Shown here: piece after piece, positions 10,001 through 23,436 of the stretch
Position numbering within the stretch: the stretch's first letter is position 1
Layout: every line of letters starts with the position of its first letter
DNA from: Asterochloris sp. CNOR1
Lineage: Eukaryota; Chlorophyta; Trebouxiophyceae; Trebouxiales; Trebouxiaceae
Reading direction: 5' to 3'
Assembly (NCBI GenBank): GCA_963969365.1
Contig: OZ017751.1
Span: 248,001 to 312,000, forward strand
DNA length: 64,000 bases
Position numbers and translations under genes: made by a program
The notes under the pieces: generated by a model
Told to the model about the DNA's origin: nothing
Databases searched by the model: none
The model's input: the letters and a program-made list of their open reading frames with translations, nothing else

Positions 10001-11996
10001 CGGCACTGCAGGACCCTCTAAGTGCGACATGTGGCCATGCCCTGCAGGTGCTGCAGTATGGCCAAGGCAGAGCTCAGGCAGTGTGCCCTCCTGCAGATGC
10101 TGAGGGGTGTCCAGAACAAGGCATGGGCGATGTCCCCCATTGCAGGTGGTCCAAGATGCTTCAAGTCACAAGCTGGGCCATGTCTCCTCCTGCAGGTGTT
10201 GCAAGACTGTCCAGAGGTGAGGCGCAGGCCATGTCTCCTCTGCAGAAAGCTCATATCAAGAGTGAAGCCATGTCCCCTCTTGCAGGTGCTGAGGGATGCC
10301 ACGAGCAACGTGCAGGCAGTGTCTATGCTGCAGGATGTTCCCAAGACAGACATTAGGTCACAGTCCTGCAGGTACCCCAGGACGCCCCAAGTCAAGGCAC
10401 AGATGACGCCTTCTCTGCCAGATGCTCCATAGTAGATTGAATCTAAAGTCAGGTCCTCTCCTGCAGGTGCTGAGGGACGCCCAGAGCAAGGCGCAGGCAG
10501 TGTCTCCCCCTCAGGGCACACCTGCGCAGCCGCAGGAGGGGGGGCTGGGGGCTGTGGGCAACTCCACAATCAAGGAGTTTGAGGTGGGCACCCCACCTTG
10601 TAGGCTTCAATGTACCAGCGAAAGCTGAGATGGGCTCCCCAGTTGGAGGTTGGCAGTCTCCCTTGTGGGTTTCCTGCCCCAGCAAAGCTGCACCAGGGCT
10701 CCTCAACTCCAGGATGGCAATGTATTCTGTGGGCTTGCTGCACCATGCCGTAATATGGGCGTCCAACCTGCTCGTCGGGTTAAGCCCCTCATGTCCCTGG
10801 CTCTGCTGTTTGCTTCTGCTCAGCCCAGACCAGCTGGGCAGTGCCGCTCTGCATTGCGAGACCAGCACCAGCTGAGCCTGCCTTGATGCCAGCGGCACCC
10901 GATCTATTTGCAGCCATGCAGGATTGACTTCCAGCAGCCTCTCAGATTGCCGTCTCGCTGCCATTCTTGGAAACTCCCTGCCTGCAGGAGCAGCTGGTGA
11001 CCTGCACCAGCCTGTATGTGGAGGAGCAGCTGCAGCAGCACTTTGGCGGCCTCATAGGCTTTGTCAAGAGGGCGGAGGCCTCTCAGAAGCACAAGGGGGC
11101 AGCTGAGGGCACGCCCCTGCCAGGGTACGGCGCGGCAGAGGCCGCCCCTGTTGTCAAAGAGTTCAACGGCAGATGGCAGGGCGGCATTGAGGCGCTCCAC
11201 AAGTGAGCAGCAGGCCTGCTGCTGAGGGCCACAGTGCTAGGCCAAGTGCTGGGCCAGCAGGCATGGGAGAGCAGCAGGATCGTAGGTGTAGTGGCAGACC
11301 TGCAATCATGCAGCCAGGCCGTCAAAACATGCAACCTCCAATGTGTATTGTCTCGCTAGTCACTTCCACAGCAGATGGCAGGGCGCTCACCAGGTGAGGA
11401 AGGGAGGCTGCGCCTGCTGGTCATCTTGGGGGGGTGGGACACAAGTGTATACCAGGTGACTGGGTTCGTTCCATGCAATGCCCCATGCTTGCTTGTGAGG
11501 AGTTGCTGAGCCAGTCAGGGAGTTTGATGCTTACAGCAGGTGGTAAGGCCAGCAGTGAGCAGCCCACAGGGCAGTGCAGCCTGTGCCAGTCTGATTGTCT
11601 TGAGGACCGGCGGGGATGCAGGTAGACCCTGATTGGCAGGGTTGTTCCTTCTGATGGCTATGGCCTGATCTGAGATGCTGGGCCTGGATCATGGACGAGT
11701 ACACTTGTACTGCCATCAGTGGAGACAGGCTGAACAGCCATGGGCTACCCAAGCTTGAAGAAAAGAGTCTGAAGCTGCATACGCCGTTCTGCAGGGAGAC
11801 CGCCAAAGACTTCAAGAACAGCGCAGCTGGCAAGGAGGTTCTGAAGGCTGCTGTCACCCAGTTGCTGCTGTACTACACGAGGATGCTGGAACTCCTCAAG
11901 CGCTCTGGTCCAGAGTGTGCAGCGCTTATCCGTGAGGCCGTGACGGTGCCAACCATAATGTACTCGATCAAATCCCTTCCCATTCAAATTAGATGA
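4071..11996 (+). CDS. VPS52: GARP complex subunit VPS52 (plant POK type)
   Basis: Thirteen exons in phase give about 780 residues: 4071-4212, 4334-4605, 5127-5316, 5635-5761, 6497-6770, 7072-7311, 7870-8022, 8413-8550, 8945-9082, 9489-9623, 10467-10583, 10988-11202, 11795-11996. VPS52 is a core subunit of GARP, with VPS51, 53 and 54, which tethers endosome-derived vesicles at the trans-Golgi. Landmarks in order: LGELDI near the N-terminus, the coiled-coil stretch, SLRKPKTNIQILQQ, KYPFEILFRSANKLLMDTAT across an intron, RRIPCLDDYFDRVN, LWPRFK, and AAVTQLLLYYTRM near the C-terminus. All match plant VPS52 in order and spacing. Exon 1 is least certain; its 3' end was set by phase. Exon 6 has a second in-frame acceptor at 7042 that would add ten residues. 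Several introns hold decayed copies of exon edges, listed separately. The stop is TGA. Confidence 0.94.
6040..6496 (+). repeat. Ladder of decayed copies of VPS52 exon 5 start
   Basis: The true exon 5 begins at 6497 after an acceptor. About four diverged copies of its acceptor and first 70-80 bases lie upstream: roughly 6043-6110, 6144-6225, 6285-6366 and 6384-6474. Shared landmarks in the copies are the TGCAGGGA-like acceptor, the GAGCTGGAGA-like core and CTCATGCAGCG near the end. The copies no longer keep an open frame matching the protein. The spacing is close to 100 bases. This is read directly from sequence similarity; the origin by tandem duplication is inferred. Confidence 0.75.
6203..6276 (+). 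repeat. Exact 35-base tandem repeat, period 39
   Basis: The 35 bases at 6203-6237 recur without mismatch at 6242-6276. The unit contains CACTGCCACATGCAGCA, the end of the decayed exon 5 copy in this intron. Perfect identity suggests a much more recent duplication than the surrounding copies. Confidence 0.9.
6741..7071 (+). repeat. VPS52 exon 5 end repeated through intron 5, forming the next acceptor
   Basis: The last 30 bases of exon 5 (6741-6770) recur at 6809-6838 with about 26 of 30 identical. Shorter versions occur near 6859-6878 and 6897-6920. A further copy at 7042-7071 (about 23 of 30 identical) runs into exon 6, so the intron is flanked by direct repeats that both end in CTCAAG. Most differences in the best copy are C>T or G>A. 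Confidence 0.8.
8305..8353 (+). repeat. Decayed copy of VPS52 exon 8 start
   Basis: This segment matches the acceptor and first bases of exon 8 (8409-8460): CTTGCAGGGAACATG here against TATGCAGGAAACATG at the true exon, followed by the related TTGTCTGCATGCTGTTG and a CGCACCC block. It sits about 104 bases upstream of the real exon start. A weaker acceptor copy lies near 8370-8385. Confidence 0.7.
10038..10466 (+). repeat. Five-step ladder of copies of VPS52 exon 11 start
   Basis: Exon 11 begins at 10467 with GTGCTGAGGGACGCC. Diverged copies of its acceptor and first 40-45 bases start near 10038, 10091, 10190, 10280 and 10366. The copy at 10280-10326 is the best: it keeps GCAGGTGCTGAGGGATGCC and GCAGGCAGTGTCT. 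The spacing is mostly 86-99 bases. Each copy retains a plausible acceptor, so cryptic splicing is possible. Confidence 0.8.
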
Positions 11997-12900
11997 GTGC
12001 CTGTTGCAACCTCCAGCTAGCTGCACGCATGCTCCCCCTCCTCGCAGTGAACAGTTGAAAGAGTGTGTGAGTGATGCTTGCCATCCTTAGGTCATGCTGG
12101 AAGACCCTGGCACTGGCCATGTCTCATTTGACCAGAAAGGGCTTGACCAACACAGCTGTGGATCTTGCTGTTACAAACAAATGCAGGGTGAGCGGAATAT
12201 GGGACGTCTTCGAGCGGGCCCGAAACCAGGTAAATGCACGAAATTCATGAATCCTGCTCGAGGGTCCACGAATGTGGGAACCCTGGATATGGCCGGATCA
12301 ATCAGAACCAGGGGAATAACGCCTATCCCAGCGAGTAAGAGAGGGCGCCTGGCACCAGGCATCTGCCCAGCATGCCTCTGCCTCTGCCCACAGGCGATCT
12401 GGGGAGCCGGGGCAACCAGGATGTCATCAACAGGCATTCCCAAGACTTTCAAGAGCTTAAGAAAGCGGCAGTGGAGAGGCTGTGCGGCCTGGACAGCCTG
12501 AGGAGGAGGAGAACAGCCTATCTCCCTGCAGCGGGTGGGTATGCCATGGCGCCTCAGCGAAATGTGGCTGAAGTGCATCTGATGCTTAGTAGACTGCGCA
12601 GACCTGCTGGTCAGGCTGGTGGCTGCTGATGCTGTGCATCTCAGGCCTGCTTGGCAGGATGGTGGTTGCTGATGCCGTGCATCTTCATCAGCAGGATTCA
12701 CAACAGTCTATTGCAGATCACATGCTCCTCCCCTGATCTTTCTCCCCTGAGTGCAGGCAAGGATCAAGATGCAGAGGAGGGCCTCCGCGAGATTGATCTG
12801 TACAAAGTGAGTCTCACCCTGCAGTTGATGCCAGGACATACAGGATGTCTAGTAGCGCAGCAGCTGCTCCTGGCTTGAGGTTCATGCCTTTGTGAGCAAC

Positions 12901-12944
12901 CAGGGAGCCTATGTTGCCATGCCAGGGAGCCTATGTCGCCATGC
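12901..12944 (+). repeat. 22-base tandem duplication just before an ABCG exon
   Basis: The bases at 12901-12922 recur at 12923-12944 with one T/C difference. The unit begins CAGGGAGCCTATG. It ends six bases before the acceptor of the exon at 12951. Confidence 0.9.
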
Positions 12945-13858
12945 TTGCAGGCCGGGAGGGAGACCAGGAAGGAGTTGGTGGCCCGAGCTCTCAACACACA
13001 GGACCAAGACCAGGAGCAGAAGCTGCGCAAAGTGCGGGAGAGGATGGACAGGTCTGGCAGTGGGTCTCCGCCATGCACGTGTGGTCGGTTGTGAGCACGA
13101 GGCCCTGAGCAGTGCTGCGCAATGGAAGCTTATGTCATGCCTTGCGTCACCTGTGCTGTCTTCATGCACTACTACACACGCATGGCTCCTCTTTCTGTGG
13201 CTGTCTGGGACCATGCATGTGCCTGCGCTGTGATGCTGGCTGATGAGCAGTTGTGCACCCCTTTGGTCTGGTTGCATACAAGGGTCGACGGGCTGGGCTG
13301 TCTGCCCTGTGCTGCAGGGTCGGCATTGAGCTCGCCAGCGTCGAGGTGCGTTTTAAGAATCTCAATGTGGAGTCCTGGGTTTACGCAGGCAGCAGAGCCC
13401 TGCCCACCGTGCTGAACAGCTACAGAAATGTGGTGGACGTGAGCAGCCCCAGAAATAGCATCTGCACCGAGAAGTGCCTTGCATAGCCTTGTCTTGCCTG
13501 AGTTGTCTGGTTGCTGCCTGGCCGCCCAGTCATCGTGGCTGGGCAGCTTTGCCAGCCTGCACGGGCTGCCAGCCTACTGCCTGACCCCTCTACATGCCTC
13601 TGCAAAGTTACCTGCAAATGCTGCGTCTTGCCAAGAGCAACAAGCGCAAGTTTACCATGCTAGACAATGTCAGTGGCATCATCCCCCCGGGTGAGGCATG
13701 CCAGGGTTTCTGGCATCTGAGCTTGAAGCCTGTGCTGCTTCCCTCACCCCCTCTCTGCTGGTGGCTTGTGGCTATGCACGCAGCGCAGATTGCCTGTCGC
13801 TTGCCGCGCGTATTAAAGGATAGCACAGCAGGCTGGCGTTCTTGGCACCCCTGCCCTG

Positions 13859-13937
13859 TGCTGCATGTTTGCCCGCAGAGCTGACATTCGGGGCTGCCAT
13901 CCTGGCTTCCAGCGAGCTGCTCGCTGCATGTTTGCAG
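13859..13937 (+). repeat. Duplicated acceptor region before the ABCG Walker A exon
   Basis: The segment from 13859 (GCTGCATGTTTGCCCGCAGAG) is a diverged copy of the segment from 13922, which is the true branch and acceptor region leading into the Walker A exon at 13938. The offset is about 63 bases. The copy continues into sequence resembling the start of the exon. Confidence 0.65.
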
Positions 13938-16900
13938 GGCGCATGACGCTGCTCCTCGGTCCTCCAGGCGCCGGCAAGTCCACCCTGCTGCGGGCACTGT
14001 CTGGCAAGCTGATCGGCTCAGACCTGAAGGTGAGAGCTAGCTGGCATTTGCTTAAACACGCAACAGGCTATGGCAATTGTGGTACAGAAGCGATGCTGCA
14101 TTGCCTTCCTGCAGGTTGATGGCAACATCACCTACAACGGCAAGCACTTCAACGTTTGTGCCACGCCGCACAGCAGCCTATGTGGATCAGACTGACATCC
14201 ACCTGGGGGAGTTGACTGCACGGGAGACCTTCGACTTCAGCTCTCGCTGCCAGGGCGTGGGGCACAAGGCTGGTGAGCAATAAAAAATTCTGGTGCATGC
14301 ACCATTGCAGTCTTGGAGCATAGCAATTGGCTAAGACCAAGGGAAGCTCAAGCACATCAGGCTGAAGACCATGGAGCTCCAGCCAGCAGGCAGCCATTGA
14401 GCACAGCAGGGCCCAGGGCATTGCAGGATGTTGACACTGACAATACAGTCATGTGGAAGTCCCTTACGCCCTCCGGACAGTTGCTGAACCCAAGGTTGAG
14501 CTCAGGCACACACACCAGTCAGGTGAGCCCTGAAAAACAGGTGCCCAATGAACGCATTCTGGGTGGCTGGCTCTGTGCAAGCACAAGTCAAGCACATCAG
14601 GGAATAAGCTTGTGAGGCAGGCAGCAACCCTAGACCCTAACCCTAGCGGCCCAGGCTGCTGATCCCAGGACTGCGGCAGTGCTCAGCGCTTGTGCTCAGG
14701 CAGCGCCAACCTGAGAGGATGGACATGCCATCAGTATCAGCTCAGGGTCTGCTCACAGGGACCGCATTCCAGGTCAGAGTCTCCTGCAAACCCAGAGGCA
14801 CACAATCGCCAAGTCATTTTGGTGTTGTAGACAAGCTGGATGGAGTGCCCAGGAGCCGGGCAGATTGTTGCCTGCACAAGTTTGCTGAGGGCTGACTACT
14901 CCCGTGTTTGGCTCCCTTACATCTGCTCCCCTCTGCGGGGATGATGCATTCAGCCCCGGGCCGCATGATGGCCTTTTGCATGCACAGTGACAGCCAGGGA
15001 GGGCGCAGAAGAGGGAGAACACTGCTTACAATGTGCCCTACTCGGGAGCGTGCACACCATCTTGGGCTCAGCCTGGTGGCTTCATTGCTGCAGAGGAGCT
15101 GGAGGAGCTGCTGAAGCGGGAGAAGGAGCAGGGCATCAAGGATGTGGACCCCTGGCTGGACGCCTTCATGAAGTGTGAAGTGCGCAAGGGCAAGCGCAAG
15201 ACTGTGGTCTCTGACTACATCATCAAGATCCTGGGGCTAGATGTGAGTCCTGACCAGACGACGCGGTGGAGTTGTGTGCAGTTGCGCTGTACCCCTAGGC
15301 ACTGGAAATCTTGAGGCTGGCTTTGAGTCCTGATCAACTATGGTGATTAGGCATCGCGGGCAGCTGTGTGCTGTTCATTCAAATTCTGTGACCTTGACTG
15401 TCCCTCACTCAGTGAGGTGCTGCCTCATCGCGCTCTGCACAGGTTTAGCTGGGGCAACAGGCTCAGCTGGGGCAGACTCTGAGTCAAGATGGTGCTCGTC
15501 AGTGTTGTATGCAGCTTAAGCGCTGCTGGTTCTGTACACTGGTATGCATCCCACAGCGGCTGCCAGGCTTGTGACACGACAGCATCATGGCAAGTCTGGT
15601 CCAACTCGCTGCTGGCTGCGCTGCCTGTTGACCAGCGCGGCGTCACACTGCCTGTCTGCCCTTTGGAATAAACCCATTTCCATTGCTGATGCAGGTCTGC
15701 ATGGACACCATAGTGGGCACCGACATGATTCAAGGCATCAGCGGTGGCCAGAAGAAGCGCGTCACCACTGGGGAGATGATTGTGGGCCCCTGCAAGACCC
15801 TTTTCCTGGACGAGGTGGGCTTGACAAGCCTGGCGGCTGCTCAAGCTGCATGTGGCGGTGCCAAACCCTGTCACTTTGCAGCCACAGAATGCTGTTTGGG
15901 CGATCCATGAGCTTGGCACATGCACAGACAGGCGAAGCCTTGCCACGGGCGGGTCCCATCTGGGTGGGATGGCGCATGCTGTGCTTGACCCCCACCTCCC
16001 TGCCGACACTGTCGCCAACAACTGTTGCACAGCGTGGTTCCTGTCTGGGCATAGGCGGCTGCAGGGTGGTGCCCAGCAATTAAGGGCTCCACTCAAGCAT
16101 CGATCTGGGCTCTGCACTGACTGTATACAGGCCTCAGCCCAGGACCAGTACTGCGGCAGTATGTGGTGCATGCCCCAAGCATCTTTCACTGGTGCCCCTG
16201 GCTGGCCTCACGCCCTGCCTGCAGATCTCCACCGGCCTGGACTGCAGCAGCACCTTCCAGATTGTGAAATGCATGCGCGACTTTGTGCACGTTCGGCAGG
16301 CAACCCTGCTCATGGCGCTGCTCCAGCCAGGCCCTGAGTGCTACAACCTCTTTGACGACATCCTGCTGCTGTCTGAGGGTGGGCTGCCGATGCCCCTTCT
16401 GCAGCTTGCAGCCAGCTTGACTGCCCTGGCCACAGTGCTGCGGTACATATCCAGTGGCAGGCATAGCAGGCATCATACAAATGTGCAAGCTGCTGAAGAG
16501 TGTACTCCTCTACCCTGCTGCATTTTTTCAAGTCTGAGCTGCCTTCTTACAGTGATGTCGCAGGGTCCATGTGCACTGGTCCCTGCGAGCTTGCAGGGGC
16601 TGACACAGCTTGCCTGCAGCTGCATCGTCTGGTGGCAGCCCAGAACCTGGCGCGTGCGCTCAAAGCTGCACTTTGCCCGCAGGCGTTGTTGTGTACCATG
16701 GGCCCCGTGACGAGGTGCTGCCCTTCTTTGAGTCCTGCGGCTTCAGAATCCCTGGAAGGAAGGCCGTCCCTGACTTCCTGCAGGAGGTGTGGCATCAGTG
16801 CTTTGTCCAGCGCTTTGCTGCCCTCTGCCCCAGCAGCTTGAAGTCCAGTCCTTTGCCACTGCTGAGGTCACCTGAGCCCAGGCCTAGAGTCCTGTTGGGT

Positions 16901-19900
16901 TTGTTCTGGCTAGAACCCTGGCTGTCTATTCTCGGCCTGACTGTGAGTGTGCGGCTGCCTTCAGGTCACCTCTAGGAAAGACCAGCAGGCTGCACAGCTG
17001 ATTGAGCCACTGAAGCACTGTTGTCAGCAGTGGTCTCCTCCCACCCTGTTATGCTGTGTTGCAGTTCGGGCCAAGAGTCACCCTGCTTCTGCCGTGCTGC
17101 TGGCGCTGCTATGCAGCCGCCAGGGCTCCAAGCACTCCCTCTCAAATGACGTTCAAGCCATGCTCTGCAGCTTAGTCACAGCTCTCAGCCCCTCCATTCC
17201 GGTGCAGCAATACTGGTTCAACACCAAGATTTCATACAAGTTCGTGCCAGTCATGATATTTGCAGATGCCTTCAAGCAGTGCAAGACAGGGCTCGCAGCG
17301 CTGAAGCTCTGTCAGTGCCATACCCTGCCGCTTCTGCACACAAGCAGGCGCTGGTCTACGACAAGTATGCCCTTTCTAGTAAGTGCGGGGTCTGGCTGGC
17401 TCTGATGTCATTGCCACCGTACTGTATCCTGTTCCAGTGCAAGCTGAAGGCTGCCACCTCCTGAATGCTGCATGTCACACGCTGCATGTCTGGCAAGTTG
17501 ATGTGCATGTCCAGCAAAGCTCGCAGCCAGGGAGCAGGGTTTCAGCAATTTGCTATGCCAGTTGCAGTGGGCACTTCACGGGGCACTGCTGTGCTTCTGC
17601 CTGGCCCTGATGTTGCAATTCCTGTGATGCAGGCTGGCAGTCTTTCAAGGCCCTGCTGAGGCGTGAGTACATGCTGGTGCAGAGGAACAGCTGTGTCTAC
17701 GTCTTCAAGGCCACCCAGGTTTGCTGCCAGTGGAGTCCTCACCTAAACGGCTCTGTTTGGCCCGTTCTCCGCGTGCCCAACCAGCCTCAGGACTTGGCAC
17801 CATCAGTACTTGCCTGCAGCGGTGGCCCTGTCACTAGGGAATGAGCCTGCAGTCCTGCACAAGCCTTTGAGATCTTGCCACCCTGTCAGCCAACCCCTGC
17901 CTGCAGGCTGGCATCGTGGCATTCACCGTGGGCACAGTCTTCCTGAGGACACAGCTGCATCCCAGCAGCGCTGACCTGGCCCAGTCCTACTCCGCCATGC
18001 TCTTCTTCTCACTTCTCCAGATGTTCTTCAGCGGTATCGCCGAGATGACCTTCATGGTCAGTGCCTGTTCGTTGTCTCTGATCCCAGAACCCACTTGTTG
18101 GGCGCTCTGCCGCTGCCTCCAATGTACTGCTGGGCAGCACAAATGGGCCTGCTGAAACAGAGTGCCATGCCCCTCTCATCTTGAGATGCTTTTACTTGTG
18201 CTCAGTCAGCATGTGCATGTGGCTTCAAGCTCCCGCAAGTGAAGAGTGAAGAGCCCCTTCGCACTCGCCGCGTCAAGTTCATCATCACAGATGCTTTTCT
18301 TGTACAGATCGAGCGCCTGCCTGTGTTCTACAAGCAGCGTGATGCATTATTCTTCCCCCCGTGGGCCTATGTCGTCCCCACCACCCTGGGACGCCTGCCG
18401 GTGTCCTTCGTGGAGAGCACCATCTGGGTCGATGAGTGCATGCTTCAGACCTTTTGCGCCTTTCTGCAGCGGCAGGCCTGGTTTTGCATACTGAGACACT
18501 ATATGCATTGCAGCCCCCGTCGGGCCACCAGCTTTTGGATCTGGACGCCATCACTTGCAGAGGGGCACCTGCACGTGACATGCTGCAGTAATATTGAGAA
18601 AGTCCAGCAGCCCTCAACCGGTGTACATGGCTTCAGTGGCTCCTGACCCTCAGACTAGAGCCACCAACTGCAGTGTGCCTGTCCACACTTGGCCTGGTGG
18701 TGCAGTGGGTTATGCTGTGGCTGCCTGCAACCTGTTTGCCATGGGGATTGCAGTGACCTCAGGCTTGCTGCCCAGCATCAATGTTCAAAGCCAGCATGGC
18801 CCATGCAGGGTCATCTGATAGCTGTTCTGACACATGCACTTGTTTGCTTTGCAGCTCTGACCTACTGGGAGGTGGGGCTGGCCCAAATGCTGGCCGTGTT
18901 TTCATGTACTACTTGATTCTCTTCCTCATTCACAGTGAGTGGTGGTGGGATTGAATGCCTTGTAAACTCATTCCGCCCAGCTCTGACCACCCCCTGGCCC
19001 TCCCTTGGCCATGCTGCATAGTGTTGGGGATCATCTCAAGTGCTCAGTCTGCAGCAACCACCGAAGAGGTGCTGCACAGTGGCAAAGATTCCCATATGCT
19101 TAAGGCAGTATGGCTGTTGACCTGGAGCTGTCTTTGAGGCCACTGCTCTGTTACTGACCCAAGATGGTGCACCTCTGCCCTGCAGACTTGGCCATCTCCT
19201 TTCTTCGGGCCCTCGGCAGCTTCGCAAGGAACATCGTTGTGGCTAACGCTCTGGGGGCCTTGACGCTATTCTGTGGAGGCCTGATGGGTGGCTTTGTGCT
19301 GGTCAAGGACGACATCCACCCCTGGACATGCGTCATACTGGTGCTTGTTGCAGCATCTGCTCTGGGCACAGGCTCAGTCTGCAACACCACTTACATATGC
19401 TGGCCTGCGCTTGTGTCATATTTCTGCGTGCTAAAGGACCCCTGCTTGTCAGAGCTTGGCTACTTGTCGTAGAGCAGTGGCCAGCAGGTGCATGTGCCTC
19501 AGCCAGGGGCGTCATTCTCTGTCGAACAACATGCCCGCTCCCGGAGACATCTTGCGCTCAGCTGCAACCCCTGTCAGCCACCGGGCTCAAAATCCAAGAC
19601 TGTCTCCTTGACCGGGTCTCGTTGCCCTGACCTTGGGGAGCCTTCTGAGGCGTCACCCACCCTGTGCTGCAGGGTCTGGGTCTTCTGGATCAACCCCATG
19701 CAGTATGCCCAGCGTGCCATCCTCATCAATGAATTCACTGACCCCCACTGGCAGCATCTGCTGGTCCCTGGCAGCACACAGGGCGTGGGCGACAGCCAGC
19801 TGGCGACCTATGGCTTTGTGCCCCATTACTGGTCAGCTGCAGGACCCTCTAGACAGCGTGTCTGAACTTGATATGGCGTGTGACATGGCCGCACCCTGCA

Positions 19901-22900
19901 GTGAGGTGCCCTGCTGGCCACGGCTGCTTCAAAGCTCTGCACCATGGTCCGTCACTGCCTGGACACCGCCAGATTGCCAGGGCACCAGCCTTCCGGCGTG
20001 TCTCAAGGCGAGGGCTTGTTGCAGTGTTCAACATTGTGACCAGACAGCTCGGACTGCTGTCCACCTGCATCAATACCACCGCTGGATAGTAGCACAGCTG
20101 CCTGCGCTCATTGCACGCAGGTGCGTGTCCCTGGCATTCAGCTTTGCCCGCCTTGCTTCCTGTCAGAGGCTTTACTAGTAGCTGCTTGTGTGCAAGAGTC
20201 CTGCAGGTGGGTCAGGACGGGGCTCTGTTGATGCACCAACATTCATTGCTGGGTGGTCTGCCTACCAGAGCTGTTACCTTAACACATGCTGCAGGTGGGT
20301 GTGGCTGGCCGTGGGCATCCTCATCTTTGCCAACTTGTTCTTCTGCATCACAATCCTGGCTCATACATTCCTGGACAGCTCTGAGGGCAGCAATGCCACC
20401 ATACCAGAGGACATGCTGAATGAATGTGCAATCTCATGCAAGGGCCACGGTGACGCGAAACGCTGCCCCAGAGGTAGTGGTCGATGTCAAGGTGAGCCTG
20501 ATGTGCATGAGCAACTGTGAGGCTCAGTACCGTGCCTTCAGCGTCTTTCAGGAGTAGCAAGGGCCCACAGGGATTGCTGTTGCAGAAGGCTGCACTGTGC
20601 AGGCACCACGATGTTTTCATGGCCCGTGTCAGATGCTGCACCTGATTGATATGCCTGCCCTCTGGTGCCCAGTTGCCACCAGAGGGGCGGCATCAAGGAC
20701 CCTTTGATATGGTCAGGCACAGCAGTACGGCCCTCTCAGTGTGTGTCCCAAATGAATCGCTGAGACAAGGCTGAAGACTGCAGGCCAAGGAGTGCAGCAG
20801 CCAGCGCAGGATGGCGCTGCAGGGCCACGCTTCCAAGCACATGGGCCATGGCGCAACCGGCGCTGGCAGCCACAGGTGACACCTCTCTTCCGAGACTCCG
20901 CAGGGGCATGCTGCTTGGGCCCAGCATCTGTGACAGCCTGTATTGTCCAGAGCCACCGCCAGCCAGACGGTCCTGACATGGGAGGCAACATGGCGTAAGG
21001 GCTTGCATGAGCACTGCCGGGTCTGCCTGACTGGCAGCAGTTCTGCAAGTTGAGGCAAGTGCTCTGGGCAGTGAACGAACTGCCAAACTGCTCTGTGCTC
21101 TTTCCGGCAGGTGCGAATCAAGCTTCTGTGTACTGCCGCAGATCCATCAACCCTGCCTCCCTGCGCAGCATGACTCCCTCCCAGGGCAGCTTTGACCTGC
21201 AGCGTCCTAGCGACTCCAAGAAGGTGATAGACGGAGAGGCAGCGGTGAGCTAATGTTAATGTTGATCTAAACAAGTTGATGTGCCAACAGCTGCCGGCAG
21301 GCGCCGCGCTAGACTGCCCTCCTGAAGCCCTGTCTCATGACCTTTGGGGCCTGCTGCAGGCTTGTCACTCCATGACCCAACAGCCTGCGATTGCCCTGCT
21401 GCCCTGCACAGTGTCTCTCTCACTGCCTACTGTGTGCTTGCCTCTTTGTGCTTTTGATTATCTAAAACGCGATTGTAAACGGCAATAGATTGCTACATGC
21501 CCAACCAGCTGCAGGGTCAGAACGAGCAGTGGAGATAACATCCAAATATTGTTTTGTTGCAGGGCTTCCAATTATACCCTGAGGAGGGCAGCCACCTCAG
21601 CACAAAAGGGACAGTCCCCAATGGCGCTAATGCTCCAGGCTATCAGACAGGTCAGCCCTTGATGATCATTTGCATTGTATGGAAGGCTGAGGTGCTGCAG
21701 TCAGCACTGGACTCCAAGGAGGGCGGCTATCCTGCCTGCTGTGACTTTTGGCAGCTTTGCAAGCCTTCCAGGAGCCTCGTGGCCATGTTTGCATACTGAA
21801 TTACTGTGGTTGCACATGTGCTTGTGCAGGCCTGCTTCCAACCAGCACTTGCTTTCTGCGGCTGCCTGCTCACTGATGTCAGACTGCGCGGAACCAGGAA
21901 ACCCCATGTGCTCTGAGCCTGACTGCACATGCCTGAGCCCCAGCCTCTCCACAACCCTCCTTGCCCCTGACAGCATCAAGCCGCATGCAGACGCCCCCAC
22001 CTTTGGAAGGTCATCCAGCTTTGCAGAGGGGAGATCCGGCGATGGAGCTGACGGCGCTGCAGACGTCGGCGAGATTGAGCGCGGCATGGTGCTTCCCTTT
22101 CAGCCCCTGGCCATGACCTTTGACGACATGCACTACTTTGTGGATGTCCCTGCGGTGGGTGGCTCCCGGCCGACATGGGGCTGCCATGGCGAGCTATGCG
22201 AGGGAGGGGCAAATTGCAGAACAGATGTTTCCTTGCATAGGATGCAGGCACAGCTGCAGCCAGCAGCCTTTCTGCTGATTCAGTCAGGCAGCACTCCCAG
22301 CCTGTGCAAGCGGCTGCTCCACAGCTAGCTGGTCCTGCCTGCCAGCATGTTGTCATGAAGGCATGGCGTCTGATGGTCAACCGCGTGGTTGCCCTCAGCA
22401 GGCTCAGGCTGGCATGTTGGGCGCCCGTCAACACTGTCGACCATATCGTCCCACAAGATATGTGTTTGCAGGCCCTGGCAGGCAAATCCATGCCCACCAT
22501 CAAGAAGGTGGATGGCAAGGATCAGCTGGAGCTGCTGCAGGTAATCACCAGCGCTTTCCGCCCTGGCATCCTCACCTGCCTCATGGTGATCTGGGCAGGC
22601 TTGCAACACTTCAGCCCAAGCCAATGGGGATCAGCACACTGACATACAGTCCGCAGCCTGCAGGGCGTCTCTGGTGCTGGCAAGACAACCCTCATGGACG
22701 TGCTGGCTGGTCGCAAGACAGGTGGATGCCTGTGCTGCCCACATGTCGGAATGGGTGTGCCATCAGCTCAATGACTGTGGCTGGGCGCCGGGCATACCCT
22801 CCTCCATCGCCTCCATGCTGTCCCAACGCTCCTCATGACATTGCCAAGCCTGGGGCCTGACAGCTGCCTTGTCTTGCTGCAGGTGGCATCATTCAGGGTG

Positions 22901-23436
22901 ACATCAGGATCAATGGGTACCCCAAGAAGCAGGAGACCTTTGCCAGAGTCTCAGGCTATGTGGAGCAGTTTGACGTGAGCCACAGGCTTTACACTTCTAC
23001 ATGTGGCAGTTCTCCTGGATGTCCCGTGACAACCCACAAGCCGACCTAGACAGAAGCGTGGCATGCCCATAGCAGGCTGCATGAAGCTCTGCGCTGTGGC
23101 TGTGTGCTGAGCGAGGCCAAGAGGTGTTGCTGTCCAGGTGTGCGCTGAGAGCCTGTGGTGCACCCTCCTGCCTGCAGGGCCACTCTCCTCAGACAACCAT
23201 CAGGGAGGCTCTGCTTTTCTCTGGCCGCCTGCGTTTCAGCAAGGGGGTGAGCTGACCACATGCTTGGACAGCATCAAGTGTGCAGCACCTTGTACCCTGC
23301 GTGCTGCTCTGCACTGCACAAGCCACTTCTGCATGCGGAGTCAGTGCCGGATGTGGAGACGCCGCTGTCCACAGCCAAAGGCATTGTGCTCAACACTTGA
23401 CCACGGGGCAGTTTTCAAGCTGCCTGCAACTGTGCC

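Noticed and set aside
14628-14650. Telomere-like CCCTAGACCCTAACCCTAG inside an ABCG intron.
   Set aside because: Only two or three imperfect units; too short to call an interstitial telomere.
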